Below are positions 27,104-35,525 of a stretch of 64,000 nt of DNA, piece by piece (within the stretch, counting starts at the first letter, position 1; every line of letters begins with the position of its first letter). The notes beneath the pieces were generated by a model that did not search any database, was not told where the DNA came from, and saw only the letters and a list, made by a program, of their open reading frames with translations. Origin of the DNA: Arsenicibacter rosenii (GTDB lineage: Bacteria > Bacteroidota > Bacteroidia > Cytophagales > Spirosomataceae); contig NZ_MORL01000020.1 of the NCBI RefSeq assembly GCF_001870735.1, forward strand, positions 41,331-105,330, read 5' to 3'. Both the position numbers and the translations under genes were made by a program.

Positions 27104-30100
27104 CTACCGGCAGGCCGTACCAGCCACCTCTGTGGTATAGGTTGCGGTACAACTGCCGCTGTATACCGTCAGGGTATACACACCTGGCTGCCGGACATTG
27201 AGCCCCGTTACGGAGTACGTCCCGGCATTCCGGTAAACGGTCGAATAGACATAGCCCGACGGGCCGGTCATGACAAAGCGGTCGCCGGTGGCGGTGGCGA
27301 GGAGCGGCACACTACAGTTGTCCGGCCCGATGTCCCCGCTCGCCCGGAAGCTGATGGCCGCAGGCGGAAGCCCGCACGGGAGAGGCGGCGAAGCCGTCTG
27401 TGACTCATAGGCGCCCATATCTACCCGTCCGCCGACAATGCGGGGTACCCCTGCCAGATCGGTAGCGGGCAGGGCCGTGGCCGAATAAGGGCCGTTGACT
27501 GCCGTCAGGCTGGCTATGTCGCCGGCGTTAATAGCCACCGAACCGGTAGCAAGCTGCAGGTCACTGTCACTCACAAAGGGAGAAGTACTGGTGGTGAGGT
27601 TGCCGGGGCCGGCCGTATACATGGCCGGGTTAACCCCTGCCTCTACCAATGAAAAGCGGATCAGCAGGCTTGTAGCATCAGCAGCAATGACAGGACTTGG
27701 CCCTCCACCCGTACTGGTAACTGCCTCTATTGCGTTTGCACTCCCGTTTCCGAACAGCACGCTATTGGTTAATACAAGGCTAACGCTTTCATAATTCACA
27801 ATTGACAAAGCCCCTCCGGTTACGGCTGAATTATTGCTGAAACTCACATTGGTTAGTACCGGTTTGTCGGTATTGCCGAGTATGTATATCGCCCCGCCCT
27901 TTATGGCCAGATTACGGGTAAACACCGTGTTGGTTATAACAGGACCGGAATTATCACTGCTTATTGCTCCCCCTACCGGTGCAGAGTTACTGGTAAAGAT
28001 GCAATTGGTAATAATCGCATTGCTATTGGAATAAGTAGTTACAGTCCCTCCTGATATCGACGCAAGATCTACCGAATTATACTCGAATATACAGTCCTTC
28101 AGTATGGGACTGCATGATGCGTTATTGATCATAGCACTACCAGCATCTACAGCCGTATTACCACGAAACACACAGTGGGTCAATAAGGGACTACTAGAAC
28201 TATTGTTATACATTGCCCCACCCGATCCGGCTGCCGTGTTGTTCTGAAAAATACAGCTGGTGCAGGAGGGATTACTATTAAAATAGTTACGCATCGCACC
28301 ACCGTTAAACGCTGAATTATTGGTAAAACTACAGTTCGTGAATATCGGACTACAATTAATGTCATTATAAATCGCACCGCCACTCTCTACCGCCGAATTA
28401 CTACTGAAATGCACATTTGTCAACACAGGATTACACAGGCCAAAGTAGGCATTACTATACATTCCGCCTCCGTAAGCAGCCGAATTGGAACTGAAACTCA
28501 CATCGGTCAGTACCGGATTAGACACTCCGTTTTCACTGGCATAATTATACATGGCCCCGCCATTCCGCGCTGAATTACGCGTAAAGCTGACATTAATCAG
28601 GGTCGGACTACTTGCTCCTCTGAACCCATTATTATACATGGCCCCGCCGGCATCAACTGCATTATTTTCTAAAAAATAGACATTTGCTAACACTGGACTG
28701 CTACTGCCGCCGTAACCGCCGTCATTAAAAACACCTCCTCCCAAACCGGCGTCAGCAGATGAACTACCATTACTGTTCCCTCCTGTAATCACAACCCCAT
28801 CCAACCGGGTCTGATTACCGGCATTCAGGAAGCGAACGACATGGTAACTATTATTGCCGGGTAATCCGTCATTGTCGATATCACCGCTCAGCGTGGTACT
28901 GCCAGGAAAGGTTGTGCGGGAGTTCGTACCGGCGGCATAGCCACCATACACCTGAACGCCGTCAGGAATAAAGAAACTCACCGTCCGGCTCTCGGGACCG
29001 GTGTAGACGGTTGGTTTATAGAGTCCCTGCGCCACCCACACCTGTGCCCCACAGGCTGCCGCAACCTGAATGGCCGTTTGCAGGGCGGTGCCGGAGAAGG
29101 CATGGCTCCAGCTACTCCCGTCCTGCGCACCTGCCCCCGCCTGCGTTACATACACCACTGTGTTACAGGCCGGAACGGCCACCGTTACTCTGGCAACGGC
29201 CCAACAGCTGCCGGTGGTACCCGTCACCGAATAAGGCCCCGCTACACTCACGGAGATAGCGGCGGTATTCTCGCCCGTCGACCACTGATACGATCCGGCA
29301 CCCGAGGCGGTCAGGGTCGTGCGCTGACCCGATACGATAAACAGCGATGGCGTCGCGGCAATATTTATGGTCGGCGGGCCGGTCAGGGTCAGCGGCATGG
29401 GTACGCTCAGATTACCCGCCCCGTCCTGTACCGTAACCGTGTATGAACCGGCGGTCGTGACAGAAACGGTATAGGGTGATGCACCGGCGAGCGCGGTAAA
29501 ACTCCCCCCATCCGTCAGCCGGTAGGCATAGCCGCTCGTGCCGCCCGTTACCGTCAGCGAAAACCCGCCCGCCCCGTTGCAGGCAGCCGACACGCTGCCG
29601 GTGGCTGTCACCAGCGGTGTCACCTGCGATTCAAAAGCCCCGATATCGCGCCGGGTATCGAAAACGGGCAGCCCCCGCTGATCGGGGTCTGTGCTGGCAG
29701 GAGGGCCGGCGTTGATGGCTGGTCCGGCAGTAAGGAGGGCATGCGTGGGGGTAGCTCCGCCGTTGGTGGCCAGCACCGGACTCAGTACCACCGATGCCGG
29801 CATGCCTGTGAGATTACCCGTTGTCACATCATCCAGCGTAGCTCCTGCCGGGTTTCCGATCAGGTTATGCCCGGTCGATGAATTGAAGCCGCTACGTATA
29901 TCCTGTCCGCCGCCGGATGAAGTATTACCCGCGATCAGGCAGTTATTGATCGTCACGCGGGCATCGCCGTTACCGCCATAGATGGCCCCGCCATCCGCAT
30001 CGCCGGGCGAGTTGGTGACTCCTACAGCCTGGTTTTGGGTGAACGTACTGTTGCTGATGGTCAGGCTACCGAACGAAGCTTCAATGGCCCCGCCGGCACG

Positions 30101-30757
30101 GGCGACGTTGCTGCTGAAGGTACAGTTATCAATCAGGCCATCGTCGCTGCTGCCCTTGTGGATTGCTCCGCTGTTACTGATGGCGGTATTGCCGGCAAAG
30201 GTGCTGTTGGTAATAGTAAACGATCCGCCACCCTGATAGATCGCCCCGCCGAAATTACCGGCCTGGTTCTCGTGGAAATAGCCGTACGCCAGCCGCAGGG
30301 TACCTCCGCCAAGGCTGATAGCCCCGCCATTCCCGCTGGTATGTCCGTTGGCAAAGCTAAGGTAACGGACTGTCAGGGTAGCGGCCACCGGTACGTCCAG
30401 GATCGAAAAATCACTGGATGGGCCGCCGCCGCTCAGGGTAATCGCGGTTGTAGTCGCCGAGGGTCCGGTGATCGTCACATCTTTGTCGGCCGGAGCCACC
30501 AGCGGACTGGTGAGGGCAATGGTACCCGACACGGTAAACGTAATGGTAAAGGTGCCCGGTACGCTGCTGCCGTCAACATCGGCCAGCGCCTGCCGCAGCG
30601 TACCCGGGCCGCTATCGCCGGTATTGGTCACCTGAATAATGGTTTGTCCGTAACCGGATTGATAAAAGCCCCAGAAAAGCAGGGTTAACCAGCCGATTCG
30701 GCATAGTAGTGCGCGGTCTGCCCGGCGGTAGCCTGTAGAGTTAGTAATGATCGACAT
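27104..30757 (-). CDS. Secreted beta-helix (polymorphic-repeat) protein with shared C-terminal module
   Basis: A 1217-residue protein. Signal region at residues 1-38 (LTLLFWGFYQSGYGQ). Right-handed beta-helix segments occur at about 40-370 and 590-1010, with short repeats of the form FTNNSAxxGGAMYN (for example SFSSNSAAYGGGMYSN) like chlamydial polymorphic outer-membrane repeats. Between them lies an Ig-like stretch (about 375-530), and the second helix is introduced by VYVTQAGAGAQDGSSWSHAF and GDIDNDGLPGNNSYHV, a pattern seen in secreted Bacteroidota proteins. A Pro/Cys linker leads to the shared C-terminal module (about 1132-1217: GPDNCSV, MTGPSGYVYSTVYR, QPGVYTLTVYSG, AGTACR). Extracellular. 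The 21-bp-phased operator lies 62 bp upstream of the start. Confidence 0.88.
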   Translation of the reverse strand: MSIITNSTGYRRADRALLCRIGWLTLLFWGFYQSGYGQTIIQVTNTGDSGPGTLRQALADVDGSSVPGTFTITFTVSGTIALTSPLVAPADKDVTITGPSATTTAITLSGGGPSSDFSILDVPVAATLTVRYLSFANGHTSGNGGAISLGGGTLRLAYGYFHENQAGNFGGAIYQGGGSFTITNSTFAGNTAISNSGAIHKGSSDDGLIDNCTFSSNVARAGGAIEASFGSLTISNSTFTQNQAVGVTNSPGDADGGAIYGGNGDARVTINNCLIAGNTSSGGGQDIRSGFNSSTGHNLIGNPAGATLDDVTTGNLTGMPASVVLSPVLATNGGATPTHALLTAGPAINAGPPASTDPDQRGLPVFDTRRDIGAFESQVTPLVTATGSVSAACNGAGGFSLTVTGGTSGYAYRLTDGGSFTALAGASPYTVSVTTAGSYTVTVQDGAGNLSVPMPLTLTGPPTINIAATPSLFIVSGQRTTLTASGAGSYQWSTGENTAAISVSVAGPYSVTGTTGSCWAVARVTVAVPACNTVVYVTQAGAGAQDGSSWSHAFSGTALQTAIQVAAACGAQVWVAQGLYKPTVYTGPESRTVSFFIPDGVQVYGGYAAGTNSRTTFPGSTTLSGDIDNDGLPGNNSYHVVRFLNAGNQTRLDGVVITGGNSNGSSSADAGLGGGVFNDGGYGGSSSPVLANVYFLENNAVDAGGAMYNNGFRGASSPTLINVSFTRNSARNGGAMYNYASENGVSNPVLTDVSFSSNSAAYGGGMYSNAYFGLCNPVLTNVHFSSNSAVESGGAIYNDINCSPIFTNCSFTNNSAFNGGAMRNYFNSNPSCTSCIFQNNTAAGSGGAMYNNSSSSPLLTHCVFRGNTAVDAGSAMINNASCSPILKDCIFEYNSVDLASISGGTVTTYSNSNAIITNCIFTSNSAPVGGAISSDNSGPVITNTVFTRNLAIKGGAIYILGNTDKPVLTNVSFSNNSAVTGGALSIVNYESVSLVLTNSVLFGNGSANAIEAVTSTGGGPSPVIAADATSLLIRFSLVEAGVNPAMYTAGPGNLTTSTSPFVSDSDLQLATGSVAINAGDIASLTAVNGPYSATALPATDLAGVPRIVGGRVDMGAYESQTASPPLPCGLPPAAISFRASGDIGPDNCSVPLLATATGDRFVMTGPSGYVYSTVYRNAGTYSVTGLNVRQPGVYTLTVYSGSCTATYTTEVAGTACR

Positions 30758-31092
30758 AGATAAGAAACGTAAGCCTGTTTAGGTGCGTAAAGATCCTTAT
30801 CCGGTTTCTCCTGCCTTGTCAATTTCCGGACAAATCCTGTTGATTTTCGGACAAAGCGGCATGTCAGGCCACATTTGACGCTACATAATCCTGTTTCACG
30901 TATGTGCGAGTGATTTTTCTCTTCTTGTTGTTTTCTGTATCACCTCTACCTGCCTGCCTACCCGCAGGCCATACGATAACTTTCGGGTAACTAACTCACT
31001 TTTTCACAAAAAATACATAAATAGTAACCCAAAGCCGCATAAAGAGTACACTAAAACAATTTTATTTAACCAATTAACACGTTTATGCTCGT
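30758..31092. other. Divergent intergenic region
   Basis: 335 bp between the divergent starts at 30757 and 31093. It contains the operator at 30819-30853 close to the minus-strand gene. The plus-strand half is AT-rich (about 31000-31090) as expected for a promoter; no exact Bacteroidota TAnnTTTG box could be fixed with confidence. Confidence 0.55.
30819..30853 (-). promoter_or_regulatory. Candidate operator: two direct repeats spaced 21 bp (beta-helix gene)
   Basis: TTTCCGGACA at 30823-30832 and TTTTCGGACA at 30844-30853, exactly 21 bp apart. The block is almost the same as 24120-24155, although the flanking genes are unrelated. The near edge is about 62 bp upstream of ATG 30757. Confidence 0.65.
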
Positions 31093-31791
31093 ATGAAAAC
31101 AATGTACAAAACCCTTCTCGCTCTTGTCATTACTGGTTTATTCATGGCCTTACAGGCTCAGGCTCAGGTTGGTATTGGCACTACGACACCCGACGCCAGC
31201 GCACAACTCGAAATTCAGTCTACCTCAAAAGGCTTGCTCATTCCGCGGGTTACCAGTACGGCCTCCGTCACCAGCCCGGCCAAGGGCCTGATCGTTTATC
31301 AGACTGGCGGTACCGAAGGCTTCTATTATAACAGTGGCACGCCGGGTTCTCCTGACTGGAAAATGCTGAGTACGGGTGGTGGAAGCGGCAGTGCACTTTC
31401 GTATGGATACGCAGCGAACACCTCCGGATCAATCATTGCCGTTGTATTGGGCGGAACAGAAATTCCTTTGCCAAATGCGCAGAACTTCAGCTCAGTAATA
31501 ACCAACGGAGCGAATACAAACTTTGTGATTAGTACGACCGGAACGTATAGACTGGCATATAGTGTAAACTTAACAGCGGCACTGCTCGTCGGAGCGCGGT
31601 TGCTCATCGATGGGACGGCAAATGTAGCCAGCACAATTAATCCGGCATCATCGCAAAGCCATTTTGCAGCAGAGACCGTTGTAACGTTAGCCGCCGGCAC
31701 TACCATTTCGTTACAGCTTTTCGGGCTATTGGGGGCAGCAACGTTACAAACCGGCAATGGTGCATCATTAACCATCCAACAATTGAACTAG
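31093..31791 (+). CDS. Secreted protein with BclA/C1q-like C-terminal domain
   Basis: A 232-residue protein with a signal peptide (1-24, LFMALQAQAQ). The N-terminal third (VGIGTTTPDASAQLEIQS, SKGLLIPRV) is a stretch very common at the start of Bacteroidota tail-fibre-like or surface proteins. A short Gly/Ser hinge (about 93-100) leads to a beta-rich C-terminal domain of about 130 residues (SGSIIAVVLGGTEIPLPNA, STTGTYRLAYSVNLTAAL, LLGAATLQTG) that matches the TNF/C1q-like jelly-roll pattern of BclA C-termini. Such domains trimerise and often bind receptors or sugars. It lies 42 bp upstream of the Ig-like gene at 31833 on the same strand and is probably co-transcribed with it. Confidence 0.8.
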   Translation: MKTMYKTLLALVITGLFMALQAQAQVGIGTTTPDASAQLEIQSTSKGLLIPRVTSTASVTSPAKGLIVYQTGGTEGFYYNSGTPGSPDWKMLSTGGGSGSALSYGYAANTSGSIIAVVLGGTEIPLPNAQNFSSVITNGANTNFVISTTGTYRLAYSVNLTAALLVGARLLIDGTANVASTINPASSQSHFAAETVVTLAAGTTISLQLFGLLGAATLQTGNGASLTIQQLN

Positions 31792-31832
31792 GAAAGAAAT
31801 GTCTCAATGGACACGTAAACGCTAAGTACCCC

Positions 31833-33719
31833 ATGAAACATTTCCTTCTTTTTTTCTGCCTGCTTCTGCTACCGGCGGTTCAGGCAGTAGCCCAGGTTGT
31901 CAACCAGGGCATTTTGTATATTGGTAATACCGGCATCGTTTCGTCGGGCGAGTCACTAACCAATACAGGGCAACTGACACTCAACGGGCAACTGGCACTG
32001 AAAGCCAGCTTTACCGATGCCGGTTCGCTGACGTCGGCCCAGGGTCAGCTACGGTTGTATGGCACAACCTCCCAGACCCTGACCAGCCCGACGGCCATTA
32101 CGGTTAGCTCCCTGACCGTCAGCAATTCGGCCTCCGGTACGGCCGTCTACCTGCAAACCCCGCTCTGGGTTACCCAATCGGCCAGTTTCAGCACCGGGAT
32201 TGTGAAGACCGACGCCACGAATCTGCTGGTGTTCGCCGATAACGCCCAAAGCAGCGGGGTGTCGAACGCGGCGCACGTGGCAGGCCCTGTCCGTAAGATC
32301 GGGGATGATAGTTTTACGTTTCCCCTGGGTAACGGAACCGCCTCCCGCCCCGCGCAGCTGACCGTTCAGGGCAGCACAACGGATACATACACGGCACACT
32401 ATGTTCAGAATGTCCCACCAAACAACAGCTCACTGCTCTGTCTGTCGGCTATTTCGGGGCAGGAATACTGGCAGATCGACCATACAACGGGCAGCGGGTC
32501 GGCGGTCGTCGGCCTGCCAAATCAGAACGTAGCAACCAGCAATCTGTCACTTAACTCTCCTACCCTGCGGGTGGCCGTCTATACCGGTTCGCAGTGGACC
32601 GCCCTGAGCCGGGAACGGAACGGGGGCATCACCGGCAACGTTGTCGTTTCAGACGGGGCCACCAATCTAAGCGGCCTGTTTACACTGGCCAACGCCTTCG
32701 ACGTGCCGGGCATTACCGGACAACTTCCCTCCGGTACACTCGTCTGCGCAGGAACGAACCTGACGGTTCCGGTAACGGTGACCGGCACCAACGGCTCAAC
32801 AACCTACCAGTGGTATAAAGACGGCGTTAGCCTCAGCACCCAAACCTCGGCCACGCTGAATCTGACGAGCCTGAGCGTAGCCAGCGGAGGCAGTTACTCC
32901 CTGGTAATTACCGGCGGTTGTTCGAGTATCACCAGCACCGCATTCAGCCTGACCGTTAGCGAGGCGGTGGCGATTCTGCAGCAACCAATCGCCGGCACAG
33001 CGCTTTGTACGGGGCAGCGTCTAAGCCTGCCGGTTAGTGTCAGCGGTGCCGGAGCGTCTTATCTGTGGTATAAAAACGGGAATCCGCTTAATACGCAGAC
33101 CGGAGCGACACTAACCCTCAATCCTCTGACACTGACTGATGCCGGTTCGTATGCGCTGGTTATTACGGGCGGCTGTAACAGCGTAACGGCCAACGCCTTC
33201 TCGCTGTCTGTTAACCAGACCCCTGTTGTGACTGTTTCACCGGCGAGTACGACCATCAGCGGCGGGCAAAGTGTAACCCTTAGTGCGCAGGGCGCTGATA
33301 GTTTTCTATGGTCGACCAACGCCACCAGCACCAGTATTGTCGTCAGCCCGACACAACCAACGACTTACACGGTGACCGGTACCAGCAACGGTTGTCCGGC
33401 GTTTGCCACCGCAGCAGTTACCGTTAACTGTACGCAGGTAACGGCTCAGGCAAATGCGATCACCATAACAGGTACGTTGGGGCCCGGCAACTGCGCCGTT
33501 CAGCTTTCGGGAAGCGGCACCGGTACTTCTTTTGTGACACAAGGTCCGGGTGGGTATATTTTCAGTACGGTTTACCGGAAGCCAGGCACCTATACACTGT
33601 CACCGCTCAACATTACCAAACCGGGTACCTATACGTTTACGGCTTCGTTCCGCAACGCCTGCGGGTATGAAAGTACCGACACCCGTACGTTTATCGTTGG
33701 CGGAACCGCCTGTCCATAA
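31833..33719 (+). CDS. Secreted Ig-like protein with shared C-terminal module
   Basis: A 628-residue protein with a signal peptide (1-21, LLLLPAVQAVAQ). Residues about 22-290 form a beta-rich N-terminal region of the kind found in large Bacteroidota secreted proteins (GILYIGNTGIVSSGESLTN, SFTFPLGNGTASRPAQ). Two Ig-like domains follow (about 295-375 and 380-460, YQWYKDGVSLSTQTSATL and YLWYKNGNPLNTQTGATL), then a PKD/Ig unit (about 465-530, PASTTISGGQSVTLSAQG). The C-terminal module occupies about 537-628 (GTLGPGNCAV, GPGGYIFSTVYR, KPGTYTFTAS, GGTACP). This is the only plus-strand carrier of the module. It follows the BclA-like gene by 41 bp and is closed by a strong hairpin. Confidence 0.87.
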   Translation: MKHFLLFFCLLLLPAVQAVAQVVNQGILYIGNTGIVSSGESLTNTGQLTLNGQLALKASFTDAGSLTSAQGQLRLYGTTSQTLTSPTAITVSSLTVSNSASGTAVYLQTPLWVTQSASFSTGIVKTDATNLLVFADNAQSSGVSNAAHVAGPVRKIGDDSFTFPLGNGTASRPAQLTVQGSTTDTYTAHYVQNVPPNNSSLLCLSAISGQEYWQIDHTTGSGSAVVGLPNQNVATSNLSLNSPTLRVAVYTGSQWTALSRERNGGITGNVVVSDGATNLSGLFTLANAFDVPGITGQLPSGTLVCAGTNLTVPVTVTGTNGSTTYQWYKDGVSLSTQTSATLNLTSLSVASGGSYSLVITGGCSSITSTAFSLTVSEAVAILQQPIAGTALCTGQRLSLPVSVSGAGASYLWYKNGNPLNTQTGATLTLNPLTLTDAGSYALVITGGCNSVTANAFSLSVNQTPVVTVSPASTTISGGQSVTLSAQGADSFLWSTNATSTSIVVSPTQPTTYTVTGTSNGCPAFATAAVTVNCTQVTAQANAITITGTLGPGNCAVQLSGSGTGTSFVTQGPGGYIFSTVYRKPGTYTLSPLNITKPGTYTFTASFRNACGYESTDTRTFIVGGTACP

Positions 33720-33726
33720 TAGCGGC

Positions 33727-33766
33727 ATCGTTCTCCGGACAAACCAGTATCTGTCCGGAGAACGAT
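33727..33766. terminator. Bidirectional hairpin terminator
   Basis: A perfect 15-bp stem, ATCGTTCTCCGGACA (33727-33741) with its complement at 33752-33766, between the convergent genes ending at 33719 and 33769. Confidence 0.82.
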
Positions 33767-33768
33767 GT

Positions 33769-34749
33769 TTATTTCACGACCGGCCACCCCTCCGCATCCC
33801 AGCTGAGCGGCCGGATCAGCAGCTTTGATTTACCGTTGTCGGCCGCGTCGTAGCCGTGATAGACGAGGTAGTCCGCTCCGTCGAAGGTGTAGACCGAATT
33901 ATGCCCCACCCCATACCAGTTGGCATCGCCCTGTAACAGCAGCGACCCTCCGCCCGACACCATCTTTCTGCCGGTTTTATCGACATACGGCCCCGTGACC
34001 TTTTCGGCGCGGCCAACCATCATTTTGTACGTACTCTGTGGCCCCTTGCAGCAATAGTCAACGGAGACAAACAGGTAATAGTAGTTGTTTTTGCGGAAGA
34101 TAAAGGGGGCTTCAATGGCGCCGTCACCGGCCTGCGTATCGTCGGCGCCGTTGCTGCGCTTACGGCTGGCGAGCGTCACCCACTCCTGTGGTTCGGCAAC
34201 GGCTTTCCGGTCATCGCGGAGCCGGACCATTTTAATCCCGTCCCAGAACGAACCGAAGGCCAGCCACGGTGTACCGTCCTGATCGACAATCAGGTTGGGA
34301 TCAATAGCGTTCCAGTTATCACGCCCCGGCACCGACTGTACCACCATGCCGTGGTCCTGCCAGCCAAACGCCGGATCGGCGGGGTTGAGGGTTTTGTTGG
34401 TGGCGACACCGATACACGACGTATTTTTCCCGAACGCCGACACCGAATAATAGAGGTAATACAGGCCATTGTGAAACGAAATGTCGGGTGCCCACGTATG
34501 CCCCCGATAGCCAGGCACGGCCTTGACAGCCCAGTCCGGCGGGGTACTGAATACCGGCTTTTCGGCCTTCCAGGTTACGCGGTCGCGGGATGACCAGACC
34601 GAAATGCCACGCCCCGTAGCAAAGGTATAGTATATACTGTCTTGCCGGATCATGACGGGGTCATGGACCGGAATCCGCACGGGCGCAGTCTGGGCACAGG
34701 CCAACGACCCGGCGTTCAGGAGGATTATGAACAAAGCAGTGAGGCGCAT
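33769..34749 (-). CDS. Glycoside hydrolase family 43, arabinan endo-1,5-alpha-L-arabinosidase-like
   Basis: A 326-residue enzyme with a signal peptide (1-19). The five-bladed propeller features of GH43 are clear: catalytic base in VHDPVMIRQDSIYYTFATG (Asp near residue 30), NAIDPNLIVDQDGTPWLAFG (pKa-modulating Asp near 150), GDGAIEAPFIFRKNNYYYLF (catalytic Glu near 213) and the VGHNSVYTFDGADYLVYHGYD block near 280. This domain set is typical of endo-arabinanases that cut alpha-1,5-arabinan. Periplasmic or outer-membrane associated. It is the last gene of the SusC/SusD locus, but the hairpin at 34771-34799 may partly separate its transcript from the lipoprotein gene. Confidence 0.9.
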   Translation of the reverse strand: MRLTALFIILLNAGSLACAQTAPVRIPVHDPVMIRQDSIYYTFATGRGISVWSSRDRVTWKAEKPVFSTPPDWAVKAVPGYRGHTWAPDISFHNGLYYLYYSVSAFGKNTSCIGVATNKTLNPADPAFGWQDHGMVVQSVPGRDNWNAIDPNLIVDQDGTPWLAFGSFWDGIKMVRLRDDRKAVAEPQEWVTLASRKRSNGADDTQAGDGAIEAPFIFRKNNYYYLFVSVDYCCKGPQSTYKMMVGRAEKVTGPYVDKTGRKMVSGGGSLLLQGDANWYGVGHNSVYTFDGADYLVYHGYDAADNGKSKLLIRPLSWDAEGWPVVK

Positions 34750-34770
34750 CTTGTTTTTTCGGGAACAAAT

Positions 34771-34799
34771 AACCCCTCATCTGAAGCCAGCGAGGGGTT
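34771..34799 (-). terminator. Hairpin between lipoprotein gene and GH43 gene
   Basis: AACCCCTC (34771-34778) pairs with GAGGGGTT (34792-34799), 13-nt loop, downstream of the lipoprotein gene on the minus strand. Probably a weak terminator or attenuator inside the locus. Confidence 0.6.
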
Positions 34800-34834
34800 A
34801 CACAATCATCTTCTAATCTACTCTAATTAAAGCG

Positions 34835-35518
34835 CTACTTCAACTGTATTTTCTGTACCGGTGAATACAGCATTTCGGCGACCCCGACGGTCTTCACGCC
34901 GATCCGACCGTATACATACGCCTTGCTGGCTACCGACGACGGGATGTTCATCGTAAAGCTGAGTTCCTTCGTCAGATCGGCCAGGTCGGCACCGGCTTTG
35001 CTGACGTTGCCCGCGTTGTTATTGATATCAACAAACTGGGTTGACCCTACATACAGCGTCACCCGCTCAATGGCCCGCGTCGTCAGCACCTGATTAATCT
35101 TACAGGTGGAGGTAATGGCGGTGCCGGCTTTCTGGAATTTTTCATTGGCGACCGTAAAGTATGGCTGTACCGGGACATCGATGGTAGCCGAGCCACGGAC
35201 CTGCACATCAATGGTATCGGTATTGTCGACCCACGGGCCGTTGCCCCGCAGCCGCACCAGCTTGTAGTTACCGTCGAACACGGTGGCCGAGAACGAGCCA
35301 TCCTGGTCGACATACACCGGGATTTTGGTAAACAGCTGATAGCCGCGCTGCCATAATTCGAGCTGTACTCCGTTTGAGCGCACGCCTATGGGCTGATTCT
35401 GGTACACCACACGGCCGCTGATAGTGGCCTTCGGTTCGGCATAGTTATCTTTTTCACACCCCGTCAGCAGGCCCGCAAGCGCCATCAGTGCCGGGAAAAT
35501 CAAGTGCTGGAATTTCAT
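34835..35518 (-). CDS. DUF3823-type lipoprotein of SusC/SusD locus
   Basis: A 227-residue lipoprotein. Start at ATG 35518 (MKFQHLIFPALMALAGLLTGCEKD) gives a perfect signal peptide II with lipobox LLTGC (Cys near residue 21); the open frame runs back to 35548 into the SusD gene. Then come two Ig/CNA-B like beta domains (about 32-110 ISGRVVYQNQPIGVRSNGV; about 115-225 TVANEKFQKAGTAI) as in DUF3823 proteins. These sit beside SusC/SusD and are thought to be surface glycan-binding proteins. The gene is 7 bp downstream of the SusD stop, so it is translationally close to it. Confidence 0.86.
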   Translation of the reverse strand: MKFQHLIFPALMALAGLLTGCEKDNYAEPKATISGRVVYQNQPIGVRSNGVQLELWQRGYQLFTKIPVYVDQDGSFSATVFDGNYKLVRLRGNGPWVDNTDTIDVQVRGSATIDVPVQPYFTVANEKFQKAGTAITSTCKINQVLTTRAIERVTLYVGSTQFVDINNNAGNVSKAGADLADLTKELSFTMNIPSSVASKAYVYGRIGVKTVGVAEMLYSPVQKIQLK

Positions 35519-35525
35519 GACTGGA

